DNA from: Alphaproteobacteria bacterium
Lineage (GTDB): Bacteria; Pseudomonadota; Alphaproteobacteria; Caulobacterales; Hyphomonadaceae
Assembly (NCBI GenBank): GCA_018222605.1
Contig: JAAEZZ010000005.1
Span: 186,001 to 250,000 of the forward strand
Length of the DNA: 64,000 bases
Reading direction: 5' to 3'
Of this stretch, positions 54,006-61,443 are shown piece after piece; position 1 is the first letter of the stretch; the number at the start of each line of letters is the position of its first letter. Under the pieces are notes generated by a model. That model was not told where the DNA came from. It saw only the letters and a program-made list of their open reading frames with translations, and did no database searches. A program made the translations under genes and the position numbers.

Positions 54006-55382
54006 ATGAGCGACCACCTCACCACAATCAATCCCGCTACCGGCGAAACGCTGAACACCTATCCGGTGATGAGCGACGCAGACATGAACGCCGCCATCGC
54101 CAAATGTCATGAGGCCTATCTCGAATGGCGCATGCGCAGCCTGGAAGAGCGGGCCAAAGTCATCAAGGCCATCGGCGCTGAGCTGCGCAAGCATGTCGAT
54201 GACTATGCCGACCTGATGACAAAGGAAGTCGGCAAGCTCTACAAGGATGGCAAGCAGGAAGTCGAACTCTGCGCACAGATCTGTGACTACACAGCCGAGC
54301 ATGGCCCCAAGGAGCTCGCCGATGAAGAGCGCGAGATCCAGACCGGCCGCAAGGGCATTGTCAGCTACTCCCCCATCGGCATTGTCTACGGTATTCAGCC
54401 CTGGAATTTCCCCCTCTATCAGGCGATCCGCTATTCCATCTCAAACCTGATGGCCGGCAATGGCATCCTTCTGAAACATGCCGAAAGCTGCACCGGCAGC
54501 GGCCTGAAGCTGCGAGACATCTATGAGGCTGCTGGCCTGCCGAAACATCTCTTCACCGTTCTTCTGATCTCGCATGACCAGTCTGACGCTGTCATCGAGC
54601 ACGAACTGGTTCGCGGCGTAACGCTGACCGGCAGTGATGGCGCAGGCCGTATCGTCGCCGAAAAGGCCGGCAAGGCGCTGAAGAAAACCGTGCTGGAGCT
54701 TGGCTCCAATGATGCCTATCTCGTGCTCGAAGATGCGGATGTGGAACTTGCCGTGAAGACCTGCGTCCAGGGTCGCCTGTTCAACAATGGCGAGACTTGT
54801 GTGAATGCCAAGCGCTTCATCGTGACAGACAAGGTTTATGACGCCTTCACCGAGAATTTCGTCAAGGCGATGAGCGACATCAAGCTCGGCGATCCCTTTG
54901 ACGAAGACACACAGCTCGGCCCGATTGCCCGCGAAGATTTGCGCGACACCTTGGCCGACCAGGTGAAGAAAAGCGTCGAGAAAGGCGCCACAATCAGCTG
55001 CGGCGGCGAGGTACCGGATCGCAAGGGATATTATTATCCGTCTACGGTTCTTACCGATGTGAAGCCGGGCCAGCCTGCCTATGATGACGAATTGTTCGGC
55101 CCTGTCGCTTCGGTCATCCGTGCGAAGGATGATGAAGACGCCATGCGCATCGCCAATGACAGCCGCTATGGCCTCGGCGGGGGTATCTTCTCGAAGAATG
55201 AAGACCGCGCCATCGAACTCGCCCAAAAGCATTTCGACACGGGCATGGTCATGATCAATGGCTACGGCATCGCGACGCCCAATATGCCCTTTGGCGGCGT
55301 CAAGGATTCCGGCTATGGCCGCGAACATGGCGGCTATGGAATGAAGGAATTCGTCAACACGAAAGCCGTGTTCGTCTACTGA
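54006..55382 (+). CDS. NAD(P)-dependent aldehyde dehydrogenase, succinate-semialdehyde type (Sad-like)
   Basis: An aldehyde dehydrogenase of 458 residues resembling E. coli Sad/YneI, which oxidises succinate semialdehyde. The N-terminal INPATGETLNTYP, the IQPWNFPLYQ cofactor motif, the catalytic Cys in FNNGETCVNAKRFIV at about residue 261, and the C-terminal PFGGVKDSGYGREHGGYG are visible. The catalytic Glu lies in VLELGSNDAYLVLEDADVE; the family normally reads E-L-G-G-S-D/N there, so the second Gly is Ser and the order differs. A GGAGA site precedes the ATG. The previous genes may have overlapping substrates but that is speculation. Confidence 0.92.
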   Translation: MSDHLTTINPATGETLNTYPVMSDADMNAAIAKCHEAYLEWRMRSLEERAKVIKAIGAELRKHVDDYADLMTKEVGKLYKDGKQEVELCAQICDYTAEHGPKELADEEREIQTGRKGIVSYSPIGIVYGIQPWNFPLYQAIRYSISNLMAGNGILLKHAESCTGSGLKLRDIYEAAGLPKHLFTVLLISHDQSDAVIEHELVRGVTLTGSDGAGRIVAEKAGKALKKTVLELGSNDAYLVLEDADVELAVKTCVQGRLFNNGETCVNAKRFIVTDKVYDAFTENFVKAMSDIKLGDPFDEDTQLGPIAREDLRDTLADQVKKSVEKGATISCGGEVPDRKGYYYPSTVLTDVKPGQPAYDDELFGPVASVIRAKDDEDAMRIANDSRYGLGGGIFSKNEDRAIELAQKHFDTGMVMINGYGIATPNMPFGGVKDSGYGREHGGYGMKEFVNTKAVFVY

Positions 55383-55581
55383 TCTGTCTTTACGCGAGTG
55401 TTGAACCCGCTACAGTCTTGAAATCTTTCACGCAAAGCTCTGCTGCGCCGGGTGAGGTAACTTGACTGCAGGCGGGTTTACATCTGCGTCAGATTTCCTA
55501 CCTTGAGCGGTGAACCCCACCAAAGCACCCGCGAGCGTGACGCGGCCTTTGAAATTCACCTCCAGACAGATTGGATTATTT

Positions 55582-56019
55582 ATGACGCAAGTGAAATCCG
55601 GCGATACGGTACATATTCATTACACAGGCACGCTGAATGACGGCACGACGTTTGACAGCTCTGAAGGCCGTGAGCCGCTGAGCTTTCAAGTTGGCTCTGG
55701 ACAGATCATTCCCGGCCTCGACTCTGCCATTCCGGGCATGGCGATTGGCGACAAGAAAACCGTGAACGTGCCAGCTGACGAAGCCTATGGCCCGGTCAAT
55801 CCGGACATGCGCCAGGAAGTGCCGCGCGGCCAGATCCCTGCAGACATCCCGACTGAAGTTGGCACTCGCCTGCAGATGCAGACCCAGACGGGCCAGGTTG
55901 TTCCGGTCACCGTTGTTGCTGTGGATGAGAGCGCCATCACGCTGGATGCAAACCATCCGCTGGCTGGCAAGGATCTCACCTTCGACATCGAACTGGTGAA
56001 AATCGACGCTGCCGCCTGA
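55582..56019 (+). CDS. FKBP-type peptidyl-prolyl cis-trans isomerase (SlyD-like)
   Basis: A protein of 145 residues that speeds prolyl isomerisation. The FKBP fold is split around an insert-in-flap domain: the N-terminal VHIHYTGTLNDGTTFDSSEG and QIIPGLDSAIPGM, then the flap region AYGPVNPDMRQEVPRGQIP, then DANHPLAGKDLTFDIELV, as in SlyD. No His-rich nickel tail is present. The start ATG at 55582 is chosen because upstream residues are not FKBP-like. A terminator follows 20 bases later. Confidence 0.93.
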   Translation: MTQVKSGDTVHIHYTGTLNDGTTFDSSEGREPLSFQVGSGQIIPGLDSAIPGMAIGDKKTVNVPADEAYGPVNPDMRQEVPRGQIPADIPTEVGTRLQMQTQTGQVVPVTVVAVDESAITLDANHPLAGKDLTFDIELVKIDAAA

Positions 56020-56039
56020 TCAGGCGCACCAGACCAGAC

Positions 56040-56077
56040 AAAACGGCGACTGCTCATCCGGGCAGTCGCCGTTTTTT
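56040..56077 (+). terminator. Rho-independent terminator after the FKBP gene
   Basis: AAAACGGCGACTGC (56040-56053) pairs with GCAGTCGCCGTTTT (56062-56075), loop of eight bases, followed by more T. It ends the FKBP transcript. Confidence 0.9.
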
Positions 56078-56193
56078 GGTGGGATGACAGCATCGGCCAC
56101 TTATCCCACAAAAAACCACCCCCAACCTGCAGCAAACACTGACCCAAAAATAAACTTTTCCGACACCCTCCGCACCCGGTGTATAGTGGATCC

Positions 56194-56568
56194 ATGTCTG
56201 ATCCGCGTTTCGCCCCGGCCTATGCCTATGTCCACCCGGTCTTCTGGCCGTGGCTCTGGCTGCAGCTGTGGGCCATTGCGATTCATCAAAAAGAGACGGG
56301 TCAGGACTTTCTGCTCAACGTCACGCGCTGCGGATTCGTCCGCATCAAATACGTGTCGGACGTCCGCAAGCCCAAGCCGAAGAACCTTTATAAATACGAG
56401 GCCCCCGTTGTGTCTGCGTGGGACCGCCCGGCGCTCGGCAGTGATATGCCCGCCGAGTTTACAGAAGACGCTCAACCGCTCTTGCTGAGCGCGCTTGTGC
56501 ATGCCCTGCATGCGGCCCTCTCAGAGTTGTGCCCGGCCTATCGCGAGCCGGCACCCGACACGTCCTGA
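56194..56568 (+). CDS. hypothetical protein
   Basis: A product of about 124 residues from ATG 56194. The first 35 residues are rich in Trp, Tyr and Pro (PVFWPWLWLQLWAIAI) and may form a membrane-associated segment; the middle is basic (VRKPKPKNLYKY) and the end is mildly acidic. No Shine-Dalgarno is clear and no family is recognised. It stands alone between the FKBP terminator and the convergent phnE. Codon use resembles the neighbours, which favours a real gene. Confidence 0.6.
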   Translation: MSDPRFAPAYAYVHPVFWPWLWLQLWAIAIHQKETGQDFLLNVTRCGFVRIKYVSDVRKPKPKNLYKYEAPVVSAWDRPALGSDMPAEFTEDAQPLLLSALVHALHAALSELCPAYREPAPDTS

Positions 56569-56642
56569 CACGGATTTCCTACCCGAATTCAGCTCACCCA
56601 ACCGGATGGCCCCCGCCATGCCGGGCAAAGGTGCTGGTCGCT

Positions 56643-57656
56643 TCACACAATATCTCGCCGGAAGCGCGCCGAGATCAGATCCAGCGCCATCACGGTCAGG
56701 AAAATAACCAGAAGGATCGTGCCGACGCGATCATACTGGAACATGTCAAACCGCCCTTTCAGTTCCTGGCCAATGCCGCCGGCGCCGACCAGTCCGATCA
56801 CGGTGGCCATGCGGATATTGCGATCTAGAATATAGAAGGACAGGCCCGTATAGCTGGGCAGCACCTGGGGCAGAACGGCGAGACGCAAGATGGTGAAATC
56901 GTTGGCGCCCGCCGCCTTAAGGGCCTCCTGCGGGCCTGTGTCGGCGCTCTCAATATCCTCGGCATAGAATTTCGCCAGGAAGCCGATGCTATGCAGGGTC
57001 AGCGCCAGAATTCCGGCAATCGGGCCGAAGCCAAAGGCCAGAACCAGAAACAGGGCACTGATCAATTCCGGAACCGCCCGAAAGAAGGAAACCAGAGACC
57101 GCGCAGCACCATAGACAATCGGATGAGGAGAGTAATTTCCTGCACACAGCCAGGCCAGCGGCAGACTGAACAGAATGGCGATCAGGCTGGCCCATGCCGC
57201 AATCTCAATGGTCTCGACCATCTTTCCGAGTACATAGACAAGATAGCCCACCGGCTCGACCAGATAGGCCTTTTCGACGGTGATCGTATTCATCTGCAGG
57301 GTGTCAGGATCCAGGCTGGACTGGTCAACACGCACTGTCTCGACATGAGAGAAAAGCGGTAGGTTTGTCTCGTCGAAATGCTCGATTAACTCCACCGGGC
57401 GGCGTTCCGCAATGGCAATCGGGAACATGTCCTGAAACACGCCGCCCATGCCGCGGCCGATCTGGGAGTCTTCCTTCAGGCCCACACTGGCGAACGCAAA
57501 ATCACCTATCTGGTTCAGCATACGGTCAAACTGCATCCGCTCGGCAGATACGGCGGCAAATACAAACAAGGCGGCCAGCACCAGCAAGGTGCGCCAACCA
57601 TAGGGCTGTTTCAGGCGCCATGCCTGGGCGGCGGAAGAGGTCGGGATATCTGTCAT
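56643..57656 (-). CDS. phnE: phosphonate-type ABC transporter permease
   Basis: The inner-membrane channel of a PhnCDE-type importer, about 337 residues. The C-terminal 200 residues form the permease domain with SFFRAVPELISALFLVLAFG, the EAA-like loop EDIESADTGPQEALKAAGAN and VGAGGIGQEL. In front lies a first membrane helix (TLLVLAALFVFAAVSAE) and a periplasmic segment of about 90 residues (LNQIGDFAFASVGL to DTLQMNTITVEKAYLVE), longer than in E. coli PhnE. The ATG at 57656 lies just after the phnC stop. Confidence 0.92.
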   Translation of the reverse strand: MTDIPTSSAAQAWRLKQPYGWRTLLVLAALFVFAAVSAERMQFDRMLNQIGDFAFASVGLKEDSQIGRGMGGVFQDMFPIAIAERRPVELIEHFDETNLPLFSHVETVRVDQSSLDPDTLQMNTITVEKAYLVEPVGYLVYVLGKMVETIEIAAWASLIAILFSLPLAWLCAGNYSPHPIVYGAARSLVSFFRAVPELISALFLVLAFGFGPIAGILALTLHSIGFLAKFYAEDIESADTGPQEALKAAGANDFTILRLAVLPQVLPSYTGLSFYILDRNIRMATVIGLVGAGGIGQELKGRFDMFQYDRVGTILLVIFLTVMALDLISARFRRDIV

Positions 57657-57657
57657 C

Positions 57658-58446
57658 TCAGGCCACCGCAAATTTCAGGCGCGGTCCGGTCTCATCCGCT
57701 TTGAAGATCGTGCTGAGGGCCGCGTGGTCCAGTTCTTCTGGCGGGCCATCGAAGATGATGTGGCCGCCCTGCAGGCCGATGATCCGGTCTGCAAAGGCGC
57801 GCGCGAGATCAATCTGGTGCAGGGAGCAGAGCACCGCTGCATTGCGTTCCCGCGCGGCATCTTTCAACAGCTGCATGATTTCTGCAGAGGTTCGCGGGTC
57901 CAGACTTGCTACGGGTTCATCTGCCAGGATCAGGCTCGGGTCGGTAATCAGGGCACGGGCAATGCCGACGCGCTGTTTCTGCCCGCCGGAGAGCGCCTTG
58001 ACGCGGCGATTGGCATGGGCCTCCGTCAGACCCACACGCGCCAGCAACTGGCAGGCCTTTCGCTGAACGGGCAGGGGATAGGCTTGCAGCATAATGCGCC
58101 ACGAGGGTGTGATGGAGGCCGCGCCCGCCATGACATTCTGTGCCGATGTCAGGCGCTCGGTTAGGCCGAAATCCTGATGCACCATGCCGATGGTACGCAG
58201 CGTCTTGCGTGTCATTGGGGTGCCGTTCACGCGGATCTCGCCAGAGCAGGGTGTCACAAGGCCCGTGATGCACTTCAGCAAGGTGGACTTTCCCGAGCCT
58301 GATGATCCGAGCACGACGCAGAAGCAGCCCTGATCAACCGTCAGTGAAATATGGTCCAGTGCGGTCGGCCCGTTGCGATAGGATTTGGTCAGTCCCTTCA
58401 GGTCAAGGGCAGGGGCGGCAGGGGCTGAGGCAAGCGGATCAGTCAT
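57658..58446 (-). CDS. phnC: phosphonate-type ABC transporter ATP-binding protein
   Basis: The ATPase that powers the importer, 262 residues. The Walker A loop is GSSGSGKSTLLKC at about residues 38-50, the signature LSGGQKQRVGIARAL at about 155, Walker B LILADEPVASLD at about 175, and the switch His is in LCSLHQIDLA. The later FDGPPEEL segment is typical of PhnC. It starts 17 bases after the phnD stop. Substrates of the family include phosphonates, phosphite and phosphate esters. Confidence 0.95.
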   Translation of the reverse strand: MTDPLASAPAAPALDLKGLTKSYRNGPTALDHISLTVDQGCFCVVLGSSGSGKSTLLKCITGLVTPCSGEIRVNGTPMTRKTLRTIGMVHQDFGLTERLTSAQNVMAGAASITPSWRIMLQAYPLPVQRKACQLLARVGLTEAHANRRVKALSGGQKQRVGIARALITDPSLILADEPVASLDPRTSAEIMQLLKDAARERNAAVLCSLHQIDLARAFADRIIGLQGGHIIFDGPPEELDHAALSTIFKADETGPRLKFAVA

Positions 58447-58463
58447 GGCGGGCTGCCCTGCGC

Positions 58464-59396
58464 CTAGAAGCGCTGGGAGGCGTCAGCTTTTCTGAGGATG
58501 GCGGCCTGATAGTCATCTCTCAGGAAGGCTGTTGTGCTGACGACCTTGTCGAACAGGGCTTCAGGCGCCTCCGTATTGTAGCGGTCCACCTGCTTGCCGC
58601 CATAGCCGCGTATGGACTCCGGCCGCACATCCGGGTCTTCATGCACGGTGGACATGGCCGCTTTCAGGCTGGCCTTGATGTTGCTGGGCAGGCCAGGCCG
58701 CATGGCGATGGGCGGATTGGGAATCGGGTCGGATTTGGCCAGAAGGCGGAAATCCGCGGCGTTCAGATCGCCCTGATTGACCGCCCGTTCGAATGAGATG
58801 AAGGAGGCCCCGGCTGCATCGACCAGATCGTTGCGCAGGGCGAGAAGGCTGTTTGTGTGGCTGCCGGTAATGCGGATGGCAGAGATATCTTTGAGCGGAT
58901 CAATACCAGCCTCGACCAGCATGGCCAGGGGATAGGCAAAGCTGCTGGCTGAATGGCTGGAGCCGAGCGCCAGGGACGCGCCTTTCAGATCCTCCAGCGA
59001 TTTTGCATCCGAATTGGCGCTGACAAACAGGCCGGCATAATAGGTGGAGCTGCCGTCGCGCTCTTCCACGGCCAGCAATTGGGCGCAGTCCCGGTCGCGT
59101 GCCTCAATATAGGAGGCCGGGCCGAACCAGGCGATGTCGGCAAGCCCTGCGCACATGCCTTCAATGACGGAGGAATAGCTCTGGCCCGTCTTGACCTCGA
59201 AATGCAGGCCGCTGGTTCGTGTGATGGCATTGAACAGGGGAAGAAAGTCCGCCTTCGTGCCGTCTTCCGTGCCGCCATCTGCCGGGATCAGCATGACCCG
59301 CAGCGGCCTTTCAGCACTGCCAATGGCCTGGGCCACAGCCCGTGAGGTAGGTAGGAATGACAGGATAGCGAGAATGAGAAATGAAAGGATTCGCAT
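58464..59396 (-). CDS. phnD: phosphonate-type ABC transporter substrate-binding protein
   Basis: The periplasmic receptor, 310 residues, with a cleaved signal (MRILSFLILAILSFLPTSRAVAQA). The PhnD fold motifs are visible: VKTGQSYSSVIEGMCAGLADIAWFGPASYI, GSSHSASSFAYPLAMLVEAG and the ITGSHTNSLLALRNDLVDAAG block, split here by name only. AGGGGA lies six bases before the ATG. It is the first gene of phnD-phnC-phnE and is divergent from the RpiR gene. No C-P lyase or phosphonatase is in the window, so the ligand may be an ester or phosphite rather than a true phosphonate. Confidence 0.93.
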   Translation of the reverse strand: MRILSFLILAILSFLPTSRAVAQAIGSAERPLRVMLIPADGGTEDGTKADFLPLFNAITRTSGLHFEVKTGQSYSSVIEGMCAGLADIAWFGPASYIEARDRDCAQLLAVEERDGSSTYYAGLFVSANSDAKSLEDLKGASLALGSSHSASSFAYPLAMLVEAGIDPLKDISAIRITGSHTNSLLALRNDLVDAAGASFISFERAVNQGDLNAADFRLLAKSDPIPNPPIAMRPGLPSNIKASLKAAMSTVHEDPDVRPESIRGYGGKQVDRYNTEAPEALFDKVVSTTAFLRDDYQAAILRKADASQRF

Positions 59397-59517
59397 ATGT
59401 GTTCCCCTGTCAGCCCATTGCTGCAGCCACCTTTTGTGCGCCGCAAAATCATTGGCTCAGCGAATAACATCAGCTTGTGACATTGGTGTTACGGAATTCA
59501 TATATCGTTGAGGTAGT

Positions 59518-59532
59518 TTGAATATAATTCAA
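59518..59532. promoter_or_regulatory. 15-bp palindrome between phnD and the RpiR gene
   Basis: TTGAAT-ATA-ATTCAA is a perfect inverted repeat 21 bases before the RpiR start and 121 bases before the phnD start. A 15-bp palindrome of the same outline occurs at 61260-61274. This suggests an RpiR operator. Confidence 0.5.
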
Positions 59533-59553
59533 TAAATTCATAAGAGGGCAGGT

Positions 59554-60456
59554 ATGACTGACAGCAAGAGCAAACGAAAATCTGCGCCACGCCGGCGCAC
59601 GGATGTGCCCATCGTGGATAATGTCATGACCCGCATCCGCGTGCGCCACACCTCCCTCGGTCCCAGCACGCGATCCATTGCAGATTACATCCTGGAGAAT
59701 CCCCGTCAGGTGGTCGGCATGTCTGTCACCGAACTGGCCGAAGCGACCGGCGCGAGCGATGGCAGTGTCATCAATCTCTGCCGCCAGCTGGACCTTTCAG
59801 GCTTTCAGCAATTGAAGTTGAGTCTGGCTCAGGAGGTTGTGCAGCCGGTTCAGTTCATCCATGAGGATCTGCAGCCCAAGGATGATACGCCTACCGTTTG
59901 CCGCAAGATGTTTCATGCGGGCATACAGGCCCTGAAGGACACGCTATCCATCCTTGATGCCGATGCGGTGGCAGCCGCCGTGGACATCATTCGTAACGCC
60001 AAGCGGGTGGAGATTTATGGCATCGGCTCGTCTGCCCCGATCGCGGAGGACGCGCAATATCGCATGTTGCGTATCGGTCTGGATGCGCGGGTTGTGGTGG
60101 ACAGCCATGTACAGGCGATCAGCGCCTCTCGGACTGGTCCGGACGTGGCCGTGCTGACAATTTCGCACTCTGGCGCAACACATGAAACACTTGCCGCTAC
60201 GCGTCTGGCCAAGGATGCGGGCGCGAAAACGATCATCGTGACCAATTTTTCCAGCAGCCCGCTGCAGGCCTATGCCGATGTCAAACTGTTCACCATGGCG
60301 CGGGAAACAAAGTTCCGCACCGAAGCCATGACCAGCCGCATCGCCCAGCTCTGCGTACTTGATGCGCTGATCGCCGCGCTGGCGCTGGCTGATTATGACC
60401 GTGCGACCGATACTCTCAAGAAAACATTCGATGTTTTGTCCCTGAAGCGCTTTTAG
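59554..60456 (+). CDS. MurR/RpiR family transcriptional regulator
   Basis: A regulator of 300 residues with an N-terminal helix-turn-helix domain at about 30-105 (STRSIADYILENPRQVVG, then VTELAEATGASDGSVINLCRQL) and a C-terminal SIS sugar-phosphate-binding domain at about 150-280 (EIYGIGSSAPIAEDAQYRM, TISHSGATHETLAATRLAK). SIS domains of this family bind phosphorylated sugars or similar ligands. A basic Ser/Lys/Arg leader precedes the HTH. It is divergent from phnD and convergent with the HAD gene, with which it shares a four-base stop overlap, and is the likely local regulator. Confidence 0.94.
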   Translation: MTDSKSKRKSAPRRRTDVPIVDNVMTRIRVRHTSLGPSTRSIADYILENPRQVVGMSVTELAEATGASDGSVINLCRQLDLSGFQQLKLSLAQEVVQPVQFIHEDLQPKDDTPTVCRKMFHAGIQALKDTLSILDADAVAAAVDIIRNAKRVEIYGIGSSAPIAEDAQYRMLRIGLDARVVVDSHVQAISASRTGPDVAVLTISHSGATHETLAATRLAKDAGAKTIIVTNFSSSPLQAYADVKLFTMARETKFRTEAMTSRIAQLCVLDALIAALALADYDRATDTLKKTFDVLSLKRF

Positions 60457-61229
60457 GCTGAGCGCTCACGCAACAGGATTTCAAAGATTTCCGGCGTGTC
60501 GGTAGAGGTCAGAATGGCCTTCATGCCCAGTGCCTTGGCGCCAGCCAGATCCGTCGCCGGGTTATCCCCCAGCATGACGACTTGTGACGGTGACAGGCCT
60601 AACGCTTTGCATCCTTTGAGGAAAAGGTGCGGGCCGGGTTTGCCGATGATCTCAATCTCTGCCGCGTCCGGATCGATGCAGGCTTTCAGCGCCGCCAGCA
60701 GCGCGCCGGTTTCCGGTTTGACGTGGCCATTCCGGCCTGGATGCGTCAGGTCAGGATTGGCCACGATCAGTCTGGCCCCCTGACGCAGACTGTTCACGGC
60801 ACGCTCAAGGCGGCGATAGGTGAAGCGCGTGTCACGCAACAAGACGATGATGTCAGCCTCTTCCTGAGTCAGCTGCAACCCGGCATTGTGCGCGATGCCT
60901 CGCATATGCGGATCTCCCATCACCATGACCTGGCTGCCGACATATTTGCCGGCAGTGTATATGGCTTCCATGCCCGCCAGAATGATTTGCTCCGCCTGCA
61001 TATCAATACCCGCGGTGGAGAGGATTTCCAGAAAGTCCTGCGGGGTTTGTGTGGAATTGTTTGAGACAATGGCAACACAGTCGTGATTGGCCTTCAGAAA
61101 GCGCGCTGCTACAGGAGACAGTGTATTCTCAATGGCGCAGCACCCATCCCAGTCCATGAGGTATCCGCGCGTGGATCGCGCAATCGCGGCAACATCATCT
61201 GCCCCAAAGGGTGCAAAGCCATGGGCCAT
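60453..61229 (-). CDS. HAD-IIA family hydrolase (NagD-like phosphatase)
   Basis: A protein of about 258 residues. The first HAD motif reads YLMDWDGCCAI, with the nucleophile Asp and the +2 Asp intact but Cys-Cys where the family has Thr/Val-Leu/Ile. Motif 2 is VAIVSNNSTQTP, the Lys motif is GKPGPHLF and the metal-binding motif is MLGDNPATDLAGAKALGM, the cap lying between motifs 2 and 3 as in class IIA. Members dephosphorylate small organophosphates. The ATG at 61229 has GGAG upstream; a TTG two codons earlier is possible. It is divergent from the TonB-dependent receptor. Confidence 0.9.
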   Translation of the reverse strand: MAHGFAPFGADDVAAIARSTRGYLMDWDGCCAIENTLSPVAARFLKANHDCVAIVSNNSTQTPQDFLEILSTAGIDMQAEQIILAGMEAIYTAGKYVGSQVMVMGDPHMRGIAHNAGLQLTQEEADIIVLLRDTRFTYRRLERAVNSLRQGARLIVANPDLTHPGRNGHVKPETGALLAALKACIDPDAAEIEIIGKPGPHLFLKGCKALGLSPSQVVMLGDNPATDLAGAKALGMKAILTSTDTPEIFEILLRERSA

Positions 61230-61259
61230 TTTCAACTCCAGCTATCATTGATCTCTATG

Positions 61260-61274
61260 TTGAGTATTTCTCAA
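61260..61274. promoter_or_regulatory. 15-bp palindrome between the HAD gene and the TonB-dependent receptor
   Basis: TTGAG-TATTT-CTCAA is a perfect inverted repeat of the same length as the one at 59518-59532, with 11 of 15 identical positions. It lies about 30 bases before the HAD start and about 170 before the receptor start, where it could act on both. A second repeat, GCAACA-N10-TGTTGC (61371-61392), lies nearer the receptor. Confidence 0.45.
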
Positions 61275-61443
61275 TTATAAATCGCATTTGAAGTAAATAC
61301 AGTTCATCTAAGTTTTGCTTAATCTTCATGTAAGTGTTGCGTTCGGCCTCTAGAGCGGCGGTGTGGCAATGCAACATTTTCCTACGTGTTGCCGCGGCCC
61401 GCCGATGACCGGTGGGTGATGGGGTTATACGGAGAGACTTGTT

